A stretch of DNA of 42,987 nt from an uncultured Polaribacter sp. (GTDB lineage: Bacteria > Bacteroidota > Bacteroidia > Flavobacteriales > Flavobacteriaceae): NCBI GenBank assembly GCA_913047375.1, contig CAJWTV010000011.1, forward strand, positions 1-42,987, given 5' to 3'. Positions within the stretch are counted from its first letter, which is position 1. Each line of letters starts with the position of its first letter. The notes under the pieces were generated by a model that worked only from the letters and a program-made list of their open reading frames with translations, had not been told where the DNA came from and made no database searches. Position numbers and translations under genes: made by a program. Shown piece after piece: positions 1-7,582 of this stretch.

Positions 1-51
1 ATTTCATTCATAAAAGATATTACCTTCTATAATAGGTTCTTTTTATTTTAT

Positions 52-59
52 TAAGTTTG
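52..59 (+). promoter_or_regulatory. -7 promoter box of purT
   Basis: TAAGTTTG matches the Bacteroidota -7 consensus TANNTTTG and ends only four bases before the purT ATG. No convincing TTG lies 17-23 bases upstream. If real, transcription would start at or within a few bases of the start codon, giving a leaderless or nearly leaderless mRNA. Confidence 0.45.
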
Positions 60-63
60 TAAA

Positions 64-1230
64 ATGAGAAATAAAATACTTTTATTAGGTTCTGGAGAGT
101 TAGGAAAAGAGGTTGTAATTGCGATGCAAAGATTAGGACAATATGTAATTGCTGTAGATAATTACAAAAATGCTCCTGCGATGCAAGTAGCTCAAGAATT
201 TGAAGTAATTAATATGTTAGATGGGGATGAGTTAGATAGAATTGTAGAAAAGCATAAGCCAAATTTTATAGTACCTGAAGTGGAAAGTATTCGAACGGAA
301 CGTTTTTATGAATATGAAAAACAAGGATACACAGTAATTCCCTCTGCAAAAGCTGCAAACTTCACAATGAATAGAAAATCTATTCGAGATCTAGCTTCAA
401 TAAATTTAGGTTTGAAAACCGCAAAATATAAATATGCTACCTCTTACGAAGAACTTATTAAAGGGGTAGATTTTACAGGTATACCCTGCGTAGTTAAGCC
501 ATTAATGTCATCTTCAGGTAAAGGACAATCTATAATTAAAAGTAAATCTGATATTAAAAAAGCTTGGATAGAAGCTTTAAAGGGATCTCGAGGGGATTTA
601 AAAGAAGTAATAGTAGAAGAATTTATATCATTTGATTATGAAATTACTCTTCTTACACTTACACAAAATAATAATAACACTTTATTTTGTCCCCCAATTG
701 GCCACAGACAAGAAAGAGGTGATTATCAGGAGAGTTGGCAACCAATGAAAATGGAAGATAAACACCTGAAAATTGCTCAAGAAATGGCAGATAAAGTAAC
801 AAAATCACTTGGAGGTAGTGGTATTTGGGGGGTGGAATTTTTTATAGGTAAAAATGGTGTTTATTTCTCAGAACTCTCGCCAAGACCTCATGATACAGGA
901 ATGGTCACCTTAGCAGGCACACAAAATTTCTCAGAATTTGAATTGCATACTCGTGCAATTTTAGGTATTCCTGTTTTGAAAATACCTTTAATTAGAAATG
1001 GAGCCTCCGCAGTTGTACTGGCTGAAAGAGAAAATGAAGAGTTCCCAATAATATCTGGTTTAGCAGAAGCTGCAAATTATGAAAATACAGACTTTAAGAT
1101 ATTTGGAAAGCCATCAACTAGAAAATATAGAAGAATGGGTGTTTCTTTGGCTTATGGTCCACAGGAGACATCAGTATTAGTTCAAAAAGCAAAAGAGGTT
1201 GCCTCTAAAATAAAGATTGATCAATCATAA
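64..1230 (+). CDS. purT: Formate-dependent phosphoribosylglycinamide formyltransferase (GAR transformylase 2)
   Basis: PurT makes formyl-GAR from GAR, formate and ATP in de novo purine synthesis, replacing folate-dependent PurN. The 388-residue length is normal. The N-terminal Rossmann-like part starts with [11 protein letters not shown] (residues 6-16), the ATP-grasp domain follows from about residue 110 ([12 protein letters not shown] near 148-159), and the metal/phosphate signature [10 protein letters not shown] is near residue 275. The same signature type recurs in PurK at the other end of the window, as expected for these related ATP-grasp enzymes. The gene stands alone, with the next gene about 100 bases downstream. 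The ATG at 64 gives the conserved N-terminus directly. Identification is by recognisable family motifs and is secure. Confidence 0.96.
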   Translation: MRNKILLLGSGELGKEVVIAMQRLGQYVIAVDNYKNAPAMQVAQEFEVINMLDGDELDRIVEKHKPNFIVPEVESIRTERFYEYEKQGYTVIPSAKAANFTMNRKSIRDLASINLGLKTAKYKYATSYEELIKGVDFTGIPCVVKPLMSSSGKGQSIIKSKSDIKKAWIEALKGSRGDLKEVIVEEFISFDYEITLLTLTQNNNNTLFCPPIGHRQERGDYQESWQPMKMEDKHLKIAQEMADKVTKSLGGSGIWGVEFFIGKNGVYFSELSPRPHDTGMVTLAGTQNFSEFELHTRAILGIPVLKIPLIRNGASAVVLAERENEEFPIISGLAEAANYENTDFKIFGKPSTRKYRRMGVSLAYGPQETSVLVQKAKEVASKIKIDQS

Positions 1231-1296
1231 TTAAATGGATTATAAATTAATATTTTCATTTTACAATTATTAATTTCAAATAAAAATTAATTTTTT

Positions 1297-1304
1297 TATA
1301 TTTG
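1297..1304 (+). promoter_or_regulatory. -7 promoter box (TATATTTG)
   Basis: TATATTTG is a perfect TANNTTTG match 23 bases before the ATG at 1328, in an AT-rich gap after purT. No clear TTG -33 element is seen. Confidence 0.5.
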
Positions 1305-1327
1305 GAATTAATTCAAAGCAACTTTAA

Positions 1328-1777
1328 ATGAAAAATCTTCTTATTTTATTCGTTTTTATATCTGGTTTTCAGACTATTATCGCACAAGAATCACAAAATT
1401 CTTTTATAGAGGCAAATTTTGGTGTTGCGCTTATGGATGATTTTAATTATGTGCCTATGCCAGGTACGTCGGTACTTTGGGGGAAAACACATATCTATGA
1501 TAATGATTTTATATTTGAATATGAAGGGGGTTTTGCTTTTCCGACTCTTTTAACTGGTAAATTAGGAATAGGTAAAAAATTTAATACGACTCAAGTTGTT
1601 ATAGGGGTAAGACCATTTCCTTTTCACCTCTATGCTCAATCTAGTTTTGCTGCTGGAGAAAAAGGTTATTGGATTACATCTATCGAATATAATCCATTAA
1701 ATAGTGATAATAGCTTATTGGGTAATTCAGTGATTTTGAATTTTGGATATAGATGGAGTCTGAGCCTGAAAGAGTAA
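1328..1777 (+). CDS. Small secreted protein, possible outer-membrane barrel
   Basis: A 149-residue protein not recognised as a named family. Residues 1-19 form a signal peptide ending IIAQ, a typical flavobacterial signal-peptidase I site. The mature part is rich in alternating aromatic/glycine strands (for example FIFEYEGGFAFP and VILNFGYRWSLSL), which suggests a small beta-barrel or beta-sandwich in the outer membrane or periplasm. It has its own TANNTTTG box at 1297-1304. Flanking genes give no functional clue. The call as an exported beta-rich protein is inference from composition; the function is unknown. Confidence 0.7.
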   Translation: MKNLLILFVFISGFQTIIAQESQNSFIEANFGVALMDDFNYVPMPGTSVLWGKTHIYDNDFIFEYEGGFAFPTLLTGKLGIGKKFNTTQVVIGVRPFPFHLYAQSSFAAGEKGYWITSIEYNPLNSDNSLLGNSVILNFGYRWSLSLKE

Positions 1778-1941
1778 TTAATTAGTTTTAAATTAAAATT
1801 TATATATTTATAACTAACTAAAAACTTCTAGAGTTCTGTGGATTTTTTTATTTTCAAATTTGAAGTAAATAAAAAATGATTATTTTTTATTACTTTTAAA
1901 ATATAATTAAGTGTATATCTTTTAACCAAAAATTTAAAATT

Positions 1942-2697
1942 ATGAAAAAAGTATTATTCCTTTTAATAACATTATCAATTATTAGCTGTAAAGAAAAAGT
2001 GAACGCACCAGTAGTTGAAATTATTACACCGCAAATGCAAGTTTTAACGGTTAATTATGAGCTTTCAGGAATGAGTTTAGATGAACATGCTCAATTAGGT
2101 AGCGATGTAGTTGGTAATTTTGCGCCTGGTAAAATTAATGGACTTATCGGAAAAACATTTATTGGAAATATTGATAAAGGTGTTTTTGGTGGAGTGTATT
2201 ATTTTACAGATCAAGTGAGTGTTGATGCATATTTAAATTCAAATCTGTGGAAGGGTATTGTAGCTCATCCAAACCTTGTAAATTTTAAAACTGAAATCTA
2301 TTCAGTTGCGCCAATTTCTAAGGTTTCTAATGGTTATGCGGATAAAAGAAAAACGTCTAAGGAAGTGGGGGATAGCAGCGCAAAAAATGTGTTAGTTGTT
2401 AATTACGAACTTTCAGAAATGAGTCTAGAAGCTCATGCTCAATTAGGAAGTAATGTAGTTGGTAATTTTGCACCTGGTAAAATTAATGGACTTATTGGTA
2501 AAACATTTATTGGAAATATTGATAAAGGTGTTTTTGGTGGAGTATATTATTTCACTGACCAAGCTAGTGTTGATGCATATTTAGAATCAGATTTGTGGAA
2601 AGGTATTGTAGCTCATCCAAATCTAATAAATTTTAAAAAAGACAATTATAATATAGCTTCGATATCAACAATATCTAATGGATTACCATCTCTATAA
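1942..2697 (+). CDS. Lipoprotein with two YdhR-like domains in tandem
   Basis: A 251-residue lipoprotein: a signal peptide ends in the lipobox IISC (Cys16). The mature protein is two nearly identical repeats, residues about 33-131 and 149-247, offset by 116 codons. Each repeat has the pattern of YdhR-type putative monooxygenases (dimeric alpha+beta barrel): an initial beta strand (VNYELS), GxxGKTFIGN, then GGVYYFTDQxSVDAYL, close to the GGIYLFTDEKSALAYL of E. coli YdhR as I recall it. YdhR is cytoplasmic and dimeric, whereas this version is exported and carries both halves in one chain, so it could fold as an intramolecular dimer. The DNA of the two copies is also very similar (compare 2113-2215 with 2461-2563), pointing to a recent duplication. 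A perfect palindromic terminator follows. Substrate unknown. Confidence 0.75.
   Translation: MKKVLFLLITLSIISCKEKVNAPVVEIITPQMQVLTVNYELSGMSLDEHAQLGSDVVGNFAPGKINGLIGKTFIGNIDKGVFGGVYYFTDQVSVDAYLNSNLWKGIVAHPNLVNFKTEIYSVAPISKVSNGYADKRKTSKEVGDSSAKNVLVVNYELSEMSLEAHAQLGSNVVGNFAPGKINGLIGKTFIGNIDKGVFGGVYYFTDQASVDAYLESDLWKGIVAHPNLINFKKDNYNIASISTISNGLPSL
2041..2690 (+). repeat. Internal tandem duplication, period 348 bp
   Basis: The segment from about 2041 to 2340 is repeated at about 2389-2690. The core, beginning GGTAATTTTGC at 2113 and again at 2461, differs at only a handful of mostly third-codon positions over about 100 bases. The offset (348 bp = 116 codons) keeps the reading frame, so the duplication made a two-domain protein. 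Confidence 0.85.
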
Positions 2698-2730
2698 TTA
2701 TATTATTTATAATTTAAGTTATTGAAATTT

Positions 2731-2774
2731 ATCATAAAAAAACTCTTACCAATTGGTAAGAGTTTTTTTATGAT
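2731..2774. terminator. Bidirectional terminator, perfect 44-bp palindrome
   Basis: Two 22-base arms are exact reverse complements. The core stem is CTCTTACC/GGTAAGAG with loop AATT, flanked by seven A and seven T residues, so it works as an intrinsic terminator on both strands: for the lipoprotein gene (+) and for the small membrane-protein operon ending at 2846 (-). Confidence 0.9.
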
Positions 2775-2845
2775 AAAAACTATTGGACTTTTTTTTTGGA
2801 TAATTTATACAGAAATATAATTAATAAGATAAAATTCAGATTAAA

Positions 2846-2986
2846 TTATAATCCATCCTTATTAGTTTCCTTTTTAGGGTAGTTCTCTTCTCTTTGCTTT
2901 CGGCTTGAGTAAATGATATTAAATATGGTTAAACCCATATATGTCGCAAATATAATACCACCTATTATAAAGAATCCTATATTCAT
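2846..2986 (-). CDS. Tiny single-pass membrane protein (46 aa)
   Basis: A short reading frame whose ATG (2984-2986) overlaps the TGA of the upstream 69-residue gene in an ATGA arrangement, implying translational coupling. It encodes one hydrophobic segment (about residues 4-25, starting IGFFIIGGIIF and ending near IFNIIY) followed by a charged tail rich in Lys, Arg and Glu (residues 28-46). This is the layout of small accessory subunits of membrane complexes. I do not recognise the family. The overlap, clean TM-plus-charged-tail composition and the terminator just beyond its stop all support a real gene. Confidence 0.7.
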   Translation of the reverse strand: MNIGFFIIGGIIFATYMGLTIFNIIYSSRKQREENYPKKETNKDGL

Positions 2987-3192
2987 TTTGTGTTTCTTCG
3001 TTGTCTAATTGCTATTGCAAATAATAATATTGTGCCAGGCCAATGAGCTGAATATTGAGCAGCTGCAAACCATTCTGCTTGGGCAGATGAATCCGCCTCA
3101 GCGGTTATTCCTAATAATCCATATGTTACTGAGTATAATAAACATAAGAATGCTAAAATAACAGGGTACCACTTTAATATAATACTTTTCAT
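2983..3192 (-). CDS. Small two-pass membrane protein (69 aa)
   Basis: A 69-residue protein with two hydrophobic segments, about residues 8-29 (VILAFLCLLYSVTYGLLG) and 47-62 (HWPGTILLFAIAI), joined by a short acidic, alanine-rich loop (AEADSSAQAEWFAAAQ) and ending in a basic RQRR tail. It is the first gene of a two-gene minus-strand operon; its stop overlaps the start of the 46-residue membrane protein. No transporter or enzyme partner is adjacent. Family not recognised. Confidence 0.7.
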   Translation of the reverse strand: MKSIILKWYPVILAFLCLLYSVTYGLLGITAEADSSAQAEWFAAAQYSAHWPGTILLFAIAIRQRRNTK

Positions 3193-3333
3193 GTTTTACT
3201 TTTTTATTTAAATAAATAATTTTAATCTAATGTACGATATATGAGAGTGATTTAAAAAAAAGATCTTATTTATTTAAAAATAATATAAATTTTTTGTGGT
3301 AATAATTAGTTGTTTTATGAAATTAATTATTGG

Positions 3334-3341
3334 TATATTTG
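3334..3341 (+). promoter_or_regulatory. -7 promoter box (TATATTTG)
   Basis: A perfect TANNTTTG box 30 bases before the ATG at 3372. A TTG at 3310-3312 is 21 bases upstream, within the range reported for Flavobacterium -33/-7 promoters. Confidence 0.55.
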
Positions 3342-3371
3342 AAAAACAATTAAAAATTAAAACTATTAATC

Positions 3372-3944
3372 ATGAAAAATATTTTATTTATTACATTAAT
3401 TTCAATGATGTTTACTTCTTGTGAATTTGAAACTGAAACAACAACAATAGTCTCACCAGAAAAAATTTCTAATTCAAAAGCTACGGTAATAAAAGATTTA
3501 GCGTCAAATATTATTGGTTATGAATTTAGCGATAAAGGCGAAAAATTAAATTTAGTTGCTGGTGATTTGAGTATTACGAAAATATGGTTGGACTATACTC
3601 AAGCTCACAATGATAAAAACTTAGATAAAATTGCAGAATTGGATGCTGTAGACATAACAGTTTATCGTGCAGACGGGACAATTGGCAAGGGAAGTGACAA
3701 CCACCAAAAGTTTTTAAGTGATTGGTTTAAATCTAGTAATCCAAATTGGAAGGTGAAATGGATGGTAGCAAATACTGTTGCACAAAATGACGGAAAATTT
3801 CAATATTGGTTAACTACGGGTAACGAATTTACAGATACAGTAGAAGGTGAGAAAATCATGGTTCATACAATTGCAGATGTTAACATTATTGAAGGAAAAA
3901 TTAAGAAAATAAACATTTATAGCAGAGCAAAGGAACAAGAGTAA
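3372..3944 (+). CDS. NTF2/SnoaL-like lipoprotein
   Basis: A 190-residue lipoprotein with lipobox FTSC (Cys17). After a linker, residues about 70-185 look like an NTF2-like cone: an amphipathic helix (SITKIWLDYTQAHNDKNLDKIAELDA), short strands (ITVYRADG), a helix around HQKFLSDWFK, then long strands (KVKWMVANTVAQ, FQYWLTTGNEFTD, MVHTIADVNIIEGKIKKINIYSR). The final strand pattern, 'aDv.iieGKIkkiniy', is characteristic of SnoaL-like proteins. These are either small enzymes or ligand-binding proteins; nothing here identifies the substrate. Single gene with its own promoter and terminator. Confidence 0.75.
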   Translation: MKNILFITLISMMFTSCEFETETTTIVSPEKISNSKATVIKDLASNIIGYEFSDKGEKLNLVAGDLSITKIWLDYTQAHNDKNLDKIAELDAVDITVYRADGTIGKGSDNHQKFLSDWFKSSNPNWKVKWMVANTVAQNDGKFQYWLTTGNEFTDTVEGEKIMVHTIADVNIIEGKIKKINIYSRAKEQE

Positions 3945-3953
3945 TTTACTTAC

Positions 3954-3984
3954 AATAACCCTTTCAACTGGAAGGGTTATTTTT
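3954..3984 (+). terminator. Intrinsic terminator
   Basis: AATAACCCTTTC and GGAAGGGTTATT pair over 12 positions (one G-T) around loop AACT and run into five T residues, just after the NTF2-like lipoprotein gene. Confidence 0.85.
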
Positions 3985-4023
3985 CATGTATATTTAGTTT
4001 CATCTTCTCTAAATTTTTAATAG

Positions 4024-4641
4024 TTATCTTTTTTTTAAGTGGCAAAAAATGAAATTTTGAGATGTATCAAAAGGTGTAATATGTTCATGATATGTAGATG
4101 AGATCTTTTTGAATTTAGGTTCAAATAAAAGGGAAATCTGGTTTTCCGAATATTGTATAATAGGAATACCACTACATTTTTCAGGACCCATTTTGGAAAA
4201 AACTCCCATAATAATTGCTCCTTTAGCGTTTAAGAATTTATCGACTTTTTCTACATACTTTATTGTGTCATTTTTAGAAGTAATAAAATGAAAACATGCT
4301 CTATCGTGCCAAATATCGAAAGGTTTTTCCGATTTAAAATCTAGTATATCAGAAACTACCCATTTTATTTTATGCGCTTTATCTCCTAACCTTTCTTTTG
4401 CTTTTCTAATAGCTTCCTTTGAGATGTCTAATACAGTAATATCTAAATAATCCTCATCTAATAAATAATCTATTAGTAAACTATCACCTCCACCAACATC
4501 AATAATTGCTGCTTTCTTATTTTGACTCAATTTACGAATCAACTCTAAAGATATCATCGGTTTTTCTTGAAACCAACTCACTTCATCTATTTTTTTATTT
4601 TGGTAAATTTTATTCCAATGATCTTTAGTACTTTGTGTCAT
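4024..4641 (-). CDS. Class I SAM-dependent methyltransferase
   Basis: A 205-residue Rossmann-fold methyltransferase. Motif I is IIDVGGGDS (residues 46-54), an acidic end of strand 2 follows in TVLDIS, and the post-II region contains WVVSDILDF. The N-terminal HWNKIY...VSWFQ is shared by a family of small methyltransferases often annotated only as class I or tellurite/thiopurine-like. It is the last gene of the sulfur operon, 45 bases after the rhodanese gene. The company it keeps suggests a sulfur-containing acceptor such as a thiol or sulfide, but that is inference from neighbours; substrate residues cannot be judged. Confidence 0.8.
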   Translation of the reverse strand: MTQSTKDHWNKIYQNKKIDEVSWFQEKPMISLELIRKLSQNKKAAIIDVGGGDSLLIDYLLDEDYLDITVLDISKEAIRKAKERLGDKAHKIKWVVSDILDFKSEKPFDIWHDRACFHFITSKNDTIKYVEKVDKFLNAKGAIIMGVFSKMGPEKCSGIPIIQYSENQISLLFEPKFKKISSTYHEHITPFDTSQNFIFCHLKKR

Positions 4642-4686
4642 TTAGATATTCTTTAAAATTAAGTATCAAAAAGTAGATTTTTTTAT

Positions 4687-5004
4687 TTAGCTAAGACTTA
4701 CTTTTTCACCTTTCCAGTCATTGATTCCTCCCATGAGATTGAAAGATTCCTTAAATCCTAAACCTTCCATTATTAAACAAGCTTTACCACTTCTATTTCC
4801 ACTTCTACAGTATAAATAGTATGTTTTTGTTTTATCTAATTTATTTACTTCTTCCAGAAATAAATCTTGCTGTAAAAAATCAATAACAATTGCATTTTCT
4901 ATAATTCCAGATTTATATTCTTCTAATGTTCTAGTGTCAATAATAATACTATTTTTATCATTAGATAATTGAGCTTTCCATTCTTCTTGAAGTAAATTTT
5001 TCAT
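4687..5004 (-). CDS. Single-domain rhodanese (sulfurtransferase)
   Basis: A 105-residue stand-alone rhodanese. The catalytic loop CRSGNRSG starts at Cys66 and the family's first signature, IIDTRTLEEYKSG, is at residues 21-33. With no signal peptide it should act in the cytoplasm, carrying persulfide sulfur between thiol donors and acceptors. It starts 12 bases after the persulfide dioxygenase-rhodanese gene, so the two are co-translated neighbours in one operon and probably work on the same sulfane-sulfur pool. Confidence 0.9.
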   Translation of the reverse strand: MKNLLQEEWKAQLSNDKNSIIIDTRTLEEYKSGIIENAIVIDFLQQDLFLEEVNKLDKTKTYYLYCRSGNRSGKACLIMEGLGFKESFNLMGGINDWKGEKVSLS

Positions 5005-5016
5005 ATTAAATCTTTT

Positions 5017-6417
5017 TTATAATGTTGAAGGACATACGTAATTTGAAACTTTAATTTCTGTTTTTTTAATTGCATCAAAACCTTCAGTAATATCAATAAA
5101 ATTGTGAATTCCTCTACTTTTTAAAATAGAAGCGGCAATCATTGATCGATAACCACTTGCACAATGGACATAAAAAATTTCCTGAGATGGGAATTCTGAT
5201 AAGTAATTATTAAAATTATTTAAAGGAGCATTCTTTGCATCTAAAATATGTTCCGATAAATATTCCTGTTCTTTCCTGACGTCAAAAACAATCCATTTTT
5301 TAACATTTTTGAATTTACTAACTGAAATTGAAATCACGGTATCGTATTCGTTAGATACTTTTCTCCAAGAATTAAAACCTCCTTCTAAAAAGCCTATAAC
5401 TTGATCGAAACCAACACGTGACAAGCGCATAATTGATTCTTCTTCTTTTCCTAAAGGTGTTACTAATAAAATAGGTTGTTTTACATCTGCAATTAAAGCA
5501 CCTACCCATGGAGCAAAACTTCCTTCTAATCCAATAAAAATTGAACGCGGAATATGTGCTTTTGCAAATTCATCTTGATGGCGGACATCTAAAATAATTG
5601 CTTTAGTTTCATTTGCTAATGTTTCAAAAGCCTCTGGGGTCAGCCCTTTTGAACTTCTTGCGAGTACATCAGAAAAATCTTCATACCCTTCTTTATTCAT
5701 TTTGACATTTAAAGGGAAGTATTTTGGAGGGGGTGTCAAACCATATGTAACCTCTTTAATAAACTCTTGCTTTGTCATATTAGCTCGCAATGCATAGTTT
5801 GTTTTTTTTTGATTACCTAATACATCTACAGTCTCCTTACTTAAATTTTTACCACAAGAGGATCCTGCTCCATGAGCGGGATACACAAGAAGATTATCTT
5901 TTAAAGGCATTATCTTATTTCGTAAACTATCGAACATAAAACCTGCTAAATCTTGTTCAGTAATACTTCCTGATTTTTGAGCCAGATCTGGACGACCAAC
6001 ATCTCCTAGAAATAATGTATCGCCAGTAAAAATAGCATAATCTTTCCCTTTCTCGTCCTTTAAGAGATATACAGAACTTTCCATAGTATGTCCAGGTGTA
6101 TGAATCACTTTTATAGTAACATTCCCTAAATTAAATTCTTGACCATCTTTTGCTGTGATAGATTCAAAGGCAGTATTTGCATTTGGACCGTAAATTATTG
6201 AGGCACCTGTTTTTTTTGATAAGGTAACATGTCCGCTAACAAAATCAGCATGAAAATGTGTTTCGAAAATATATTTAATTTTTGAATTGTTTAACTCTGC
6301 TCTTTCTATATATGGTTTAATATCTCTTAATGGGTCTATAATAGCAACTTCTCCGTCACTCTCAATATAATAAGCTCCTTGTGCTAAGCAACCGGTATAT
6401 ATTTGCTCTATTTTCAT
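5017..6417 (-). CDS. Persulfide dioxygenase fused to two rhodanese domains (CstB/BlhA-like)
   Basis: A 466-residue fusion. Residues 1-230 are a metallo-beta-lactamase-fold persulfide dioxygenase: ETHFHADFVSGH (His54, His56, Asp58), His110 in HTPGH, Asp133 in TGDTLFLGDVGRPDL and His182 in PAHGAGSSCG. A first rhodanese fold (about 260-355) lacks the active cysteine, the loop reading LLVTPLGKEEES, so it is a pseudo-rhodanese. A second (about 370-460) has an intact loop HCASGYRS with Cys419. This is the domain order of Staphylococcus CstB, which oxidises low-molecular-weight persulfides to sulfite/thiosulfate. It lies 38 bases after a sulfite-exporter-type gene, consistent with persulfide oxidation followed by sulfite export. 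No sulfide:quinone reductase is in the window. Confidence 0.9.
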   Translation of the reverse strand: MKIEQIYTGCLAQGAYYIESDGEVAIIDPLRDIKPYIERAELNNSKIKYIFETHFHADFVSGHVTLSKKTGASIIYGPNANTAFESITAKDGQEFNLGNVTIKVIHTPGHTMESSVYLLKDEKGKDYAIFTGDTLFLGDVGRPDLAQKSGSITEQDLAGFMFDSLRNKIMPLKDNLLVYPAHGAGSSCGKNLSKETVDVLGNQKKTNYALRANMTKQEFIKEVTYGLTPPPKYFPLNVKMNKEGYEDFSDVLARSSKGLTPEAFETLANETKAIILDVRHQDEFAKAHIPRSIFIGLEGSFAPWVGALIADVKQPILLVTPLGKEEESIMRLSRVGFDQVIGFLEGGFNSWRKVSNEYDTVISISVSKFKNVKKWIVFDVRKEQEYLSEHILDAKNAPLNNFNNYLSEFPSQEIFYVHCASGYRSMIAASILKSRGIHNFIDITEGFDAIKKTEIKVSNYVCPSTL

Positions 6418-6455
6418 AATTCGTATTTTAAAATTATAAATTCCATTAGTTTCAT

Positions 6456-7259
6456 TTATTTAATAAAGAACTCCATATAAAAGATGAATATTGCCATTAC
6501 AAAGATAAAATATCCAAAACCCTTTTTTAGTTTTTTCCCGTCAATAAAACTCCCTATATAACTTCCAATAAATATACCAACTAATGAAATAGAGGTGAAG
6601 ACTGTTAAAAAAGGCCAATCGATATCTATTTTAAGAGCATCTCCAATAAAGAAACCGATTAAAGATTTAAAAGCAATTATTATCAGTGAAGTTGCAACAG
6701 CAATTTTCATTTCAACATTTGCTAATATAACTAGAGCAGGAATTATTAAAAATCCGCCTCCAGCGCCAACCATACCAGTAATCATACCAATGAAGAAGCC
6801 TTCAATTATAATCATAAGATAATTATATCTTACCGTTTCTTTTGTTTCTTTTACGACTTGTTCTTTAAGCATAGATAAGGCTGCCGGGATCATAAGTATT
6901 GCAAATAATCCAAACATCCCCATACGTCTAGTGAATTCAACATCTGCTACACTAAATAATACATCGGGTAGAGTAGGAACTATATAATGTCTAACTACAG
7001 ACACACCAATTATAGCAGGAAGACCAAATACAAGAGCTGTTCGCCAATCGACCAATCCTTTAAAGTGATTTTTTAACCCCCCGATTAAAGCACTTGATCC
7101 AACAATAAATAAAGAATAAGCTGTTGCAGTTTTTTCGTTAATAGAAAATAAATACGCTAAAACAGGAACGGCAAGTATAGATCCACCCCCTCCAATTAGC
7201 CCAAGAGAAATACCGATTACTAACGCACTAGAATATCCAATAATTTCAAATATTTCCAT
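6456..7259 (-). CDS. TauE/SafE family sulfite/organosulfonate exporter
   Basis: A 267-residue integral membrane protein of about eight hydrophobic segments with the internal-repeat signature of the TauE/SafE family: glycine-rich LGLIGGGGSILAVP (residues 20-33) and TGMVGAGGGFLIIP (about 160-173). It is the first gene of the operon and is followed by the persulfide dioxygenase fusion, a rhodanese and a methyltransferase. The likely role is to expel the sulfite made by the dioxygenase. Exact substrate cannot be read from sequence. A TATATTTG box lies on the minus strand at 7333-7326. Confidence 0.88.
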   Translation of the reverse strand: MEIFEIIGYSSALVIGISLGLIGGGGSILAVPVLAYLFSINEKTATAYSLFIVGSSALIGGLKNHFKGLVDWRTALVFGLPAIIGVSVVRHYIVPTLPDVLFSVADVEFTRRMGMFGLFAILMIPAALSMLKEQVVKETKETVRYNYLMIIIEGFFIGMITGMVGAGGGFLIIPALVILANVEMKIAVATSLIIIAFKSLIGFFIGDALKIDIDWPFLTVFTSISLVGIFIGSYIGSFIDGKKLKKGFGYFIFVMAIFIFYMEFFIK

Positions 7260-7582
7260 GAAGTGTATTTTTATGTACAGTAAAAATTTATGTTTATAAA
7301 ATTGCTATTGTATTACTATAGATTGCAAATATACTTATTCATGTTATTTTATAAGTAGAAAAGAATAAATGTGACTATATCATTGTTCTAAAAGTCATTT
7401 TGAAATGTATGAAAAATTAGACAATAATAGTTGTAATGATTTGAATTTTAAGGGAGCTTGATTTCAAATTTAACAAATTAATGTAAAGAATTATTAGTTT
7501 TAAGGTTGTTCTATGTGCAATTGAAAATGTATCTTTAATGGACAAGTAGTTAAAGAGTTTGGTTAAACTAGAAAATATTATT
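7260..7582. other. Intergenic region between divergent genes
   Basis: About 320 bases without a supported gene. It holds the minus-strand promoter box at 7326-7333 and a possible plus-strand promoter: TTG at 7506-7508 and, 21 bases later, TATCTTTA at 7530-7537 (one mismatch to TANNTTTG). No RNA gene or strong hairpin was seen. An AT-rich minus-strand frame at 7417-7653 covers part of it but has low-complexity composition and overlaps the next gene. Confidence 0.5.
7326..7333 (-). promoter_or_regulatory. -7 promoter box of the sulfur operon
   Basis: Read on the minus strand this is TATATTTG, a perfect TANNTTTG, 66 bases before the exporter ATG at 7259. No TTG is seen at -33. Confidence 0.5.

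Noticed and set aside
7559..7582. TTG start eight codons upstream of the repeat-protein ATG
   Set aside because: It only adds residues in front of a complete signal peptide; ATG 7583 is the simpler start.
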